Positions 7,369 to 7,881 of a DNA stretch of 7,881 nt are shown piece after piece (within the stretch, counting starts at the first letter, position 1; each line of letters begins with the position of its first letter). The notes beneath the pieces are model-generated. The model was not told the origin of the DNA, searched no databases, and saw only the letters and a list, made by a program, of their open reading frames with translations. The position numbers were made by a program, and so were the translations under genes. The DNA is taken from the NCBI GenBank assembly GCA_020630355.1, contig JAHDBO010000087.1, forward strand, positions 1 to 7,881. The letters are read 5' to 3'. Source of the DNA: Saprospiraceae bacterium. GTDB taxonomy: Bacteria > Bacteroidota > Bacteroidia > Chitinophagales > Saprospiraceae.

Positions 7369-7662
7369 TTACAACAAAGACTGTAATTTCATTGCTACAC
7401 CCATATCCCCCTTGATTTTCACTTTACCAGACATTACCGCCATCATCGGGTTCAAGTCTCCGCTTGCCAATGATTTGAAAGTATCCATAGTAGTGGAAAT
7501 TGTACAATCTGCCTCATTATCATCTTGAGAAACAACATTACTGTCTCCTGTACCATCTATGAAGACGATGTGGTCATCCAATTGCATTTTCAATGTCTTG
7601 CCAATAGGACCTACACCTGCTGCTTTTTCATTAATACCTTGCAAAATAGCTTCAGCGCTCAT
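7369..7662 (-). CDS. SCP2 sterol-binding domain protein (small lipid carrier)
   Basis: This is a stand-alone SCP2-like domain of 97 residues, about the full length of the family (roughly 100). Such proteins have a hydrophobic tunnel that binds sterols, fatty acids or fatty acyl-CoA in the cytoplasm; the bacterial ligand is usually unknown. The diagnostic C-terminal half is clear: DCTISTTMDTFKSLASGDLN (52-71), then MMAVMSGKVKIKGDMGVAMK (73-92). There is no signal peptide or membrane segment. The ATG at 7662 was chosen because it starts the domain directly, after an A-rich leader typical of Bacteroidota. A longer reading from a TTG at 7734 would add 24 residues unlike the family and would overlap the promoter candidate. 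It has its own terminator. Neighbouring acyl-CoA genes support an acyl-CoA or fatty-acid binding role by inference. Confidence 0.88.
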   Translation of the reverse strand: MSAEAILQGINEKAAGVGPIGKTLKMQLDDHIVFIDGTGDSNVVSQDDNEADCTISTTMDTFKSLASGDLNPMMAVMSGKVKIKGDMGVAMKLQSLL

Positions 7663-7731
7663 GATTGATTTTTTTGATTTGAAATAATTTGTTAAGCAAT
7701 GATTATCTTCTAAATTCACTGCTTGCAAACG

Positions 7732-7761
7732 CAAAATAGTGTTTATAGCGAAAATTCACAA
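7732..7761 (-). promoter_or_regulatory. Weak candidate promoter for the SCP2-domain gene
   Basis: On the minus strand, TTG (7761-7759) is followed after 20 nt by TATTTTG (7738-7732), which is one base shorter than the Bacteroidota -7 consensus TAnnTTTG. It would give a leader of about 60 nt before the ATG at 7662. The call rests on motif and position only. Confidence 0.3.
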
Positions 7762-7811
7762 CTACTTTCGTTGGATAAACAACAATAGTTTGTAGAAAGT
7801 TGAATTCGTAA

Positions 7812-7877
7812 AAGAAGATAAGAGGATTTATTTGGCTTCCGCCAAATAGAGGATAAGAAGATGAAGCAAATCTTCTT
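7812..7877. repeat. Purine-rich direct repeats around a hairpin at the window edge
   Basis: AAGAAGAT (7812-7819) and AAGAGGAT (7820-7827) precede a perfect 7-bp hairpin: ATTTGGC (7830-7836), loop TTCC, and GCCAAAT (7841-7847). AGAGGAT (7848-7854) and AAGAAGAT (7855-7862) follow, so the flanking words recur in the same orientation but in swapped order. The last AAGAAGAT can also pair with ATCTTCTT at 7870-7877 across a 7-nt loop. No coding sequence is seen in 7663-7881. The element may continue beyond the window. Confidence 0.5.
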
Positions 7878-7881
7878 GTCT

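Noticed and set aside
7663..7734. Longer SCP2-protein reading from a TTG codon
   Set aside because: The extra 24 residues do not belong to the domain and overlap the promoter candidate. The ATG at 7662 begins the domain directly.

Overview
The window looks like chromosomal DNA of a member of the Bacteroidota. The signs are a large secreted protease ending in a type IX secretion (T9SS) C-terminal sorting domain, A-rich translation starts without clear Shine-Dalgarno sequences, promoter-like boxes resembling TTTG-N19-TAnnTTTG, and moderately AT-rich DNA. I cannot place it more precisely; Saprospira- or Cytophaga-like lineages are only a guess.

Layout. Positions 1-91 hold an AT-rich leader built from degenerate 7-bp words. 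Positions 92-3379 (+) encode a 1095-residue secreted serine protease of the lysyl-endopeptidase (S1) type, followed by several beta-sandwich modules and the T9SS signal. A strong intrinsic terminator (about 3401-3434) separates it from a 3-hydroxybutyryl-CoA dehydrogenase gene (3500-4390, +). That gene converges on a long-chain acyl-CoA synthetase gene (4458-6146, -), and a 14-bp-stem terminator lies between them. Upstream on the minus strand follow an acyl-CoA thioesterase II gene (6250-7116, -) and a small SCP2-type lipid-carrier gene (7369-7662, -) with its own terminator. Intergenic DNA at 7117-7368 and 7663-7881 contains no gene. It holds hairpins flanked by purine-rich direct repeats.

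How the genes fit together. The protease is an independent extracellular unit. The other four genes all deal with acyl-CoA or lipid substrates: activation of fatty acids (synthetase), hydrolysis of acyl-CoA (thioesterase), oxidation or reduction of 3-hydroxyacyl-CoA (dehydrogenase), and lipid or acyl-CoA binding (SCP2). The terminator after the SCP2 gene, and promoter-like boxes before the synthetase, dehydrogenase and SCP2 genes, suggest separate transcription units rather than one operon.

I see no phage, transposase, CRISPR, tRNA or rRNA. No clearly novel multi-gene system is visible. The points most worth a second look are the apparently altered specificity pocket of the protease, an inverted repeat covering the synthetase start codon, and the repeat elements in the intergenic regions.
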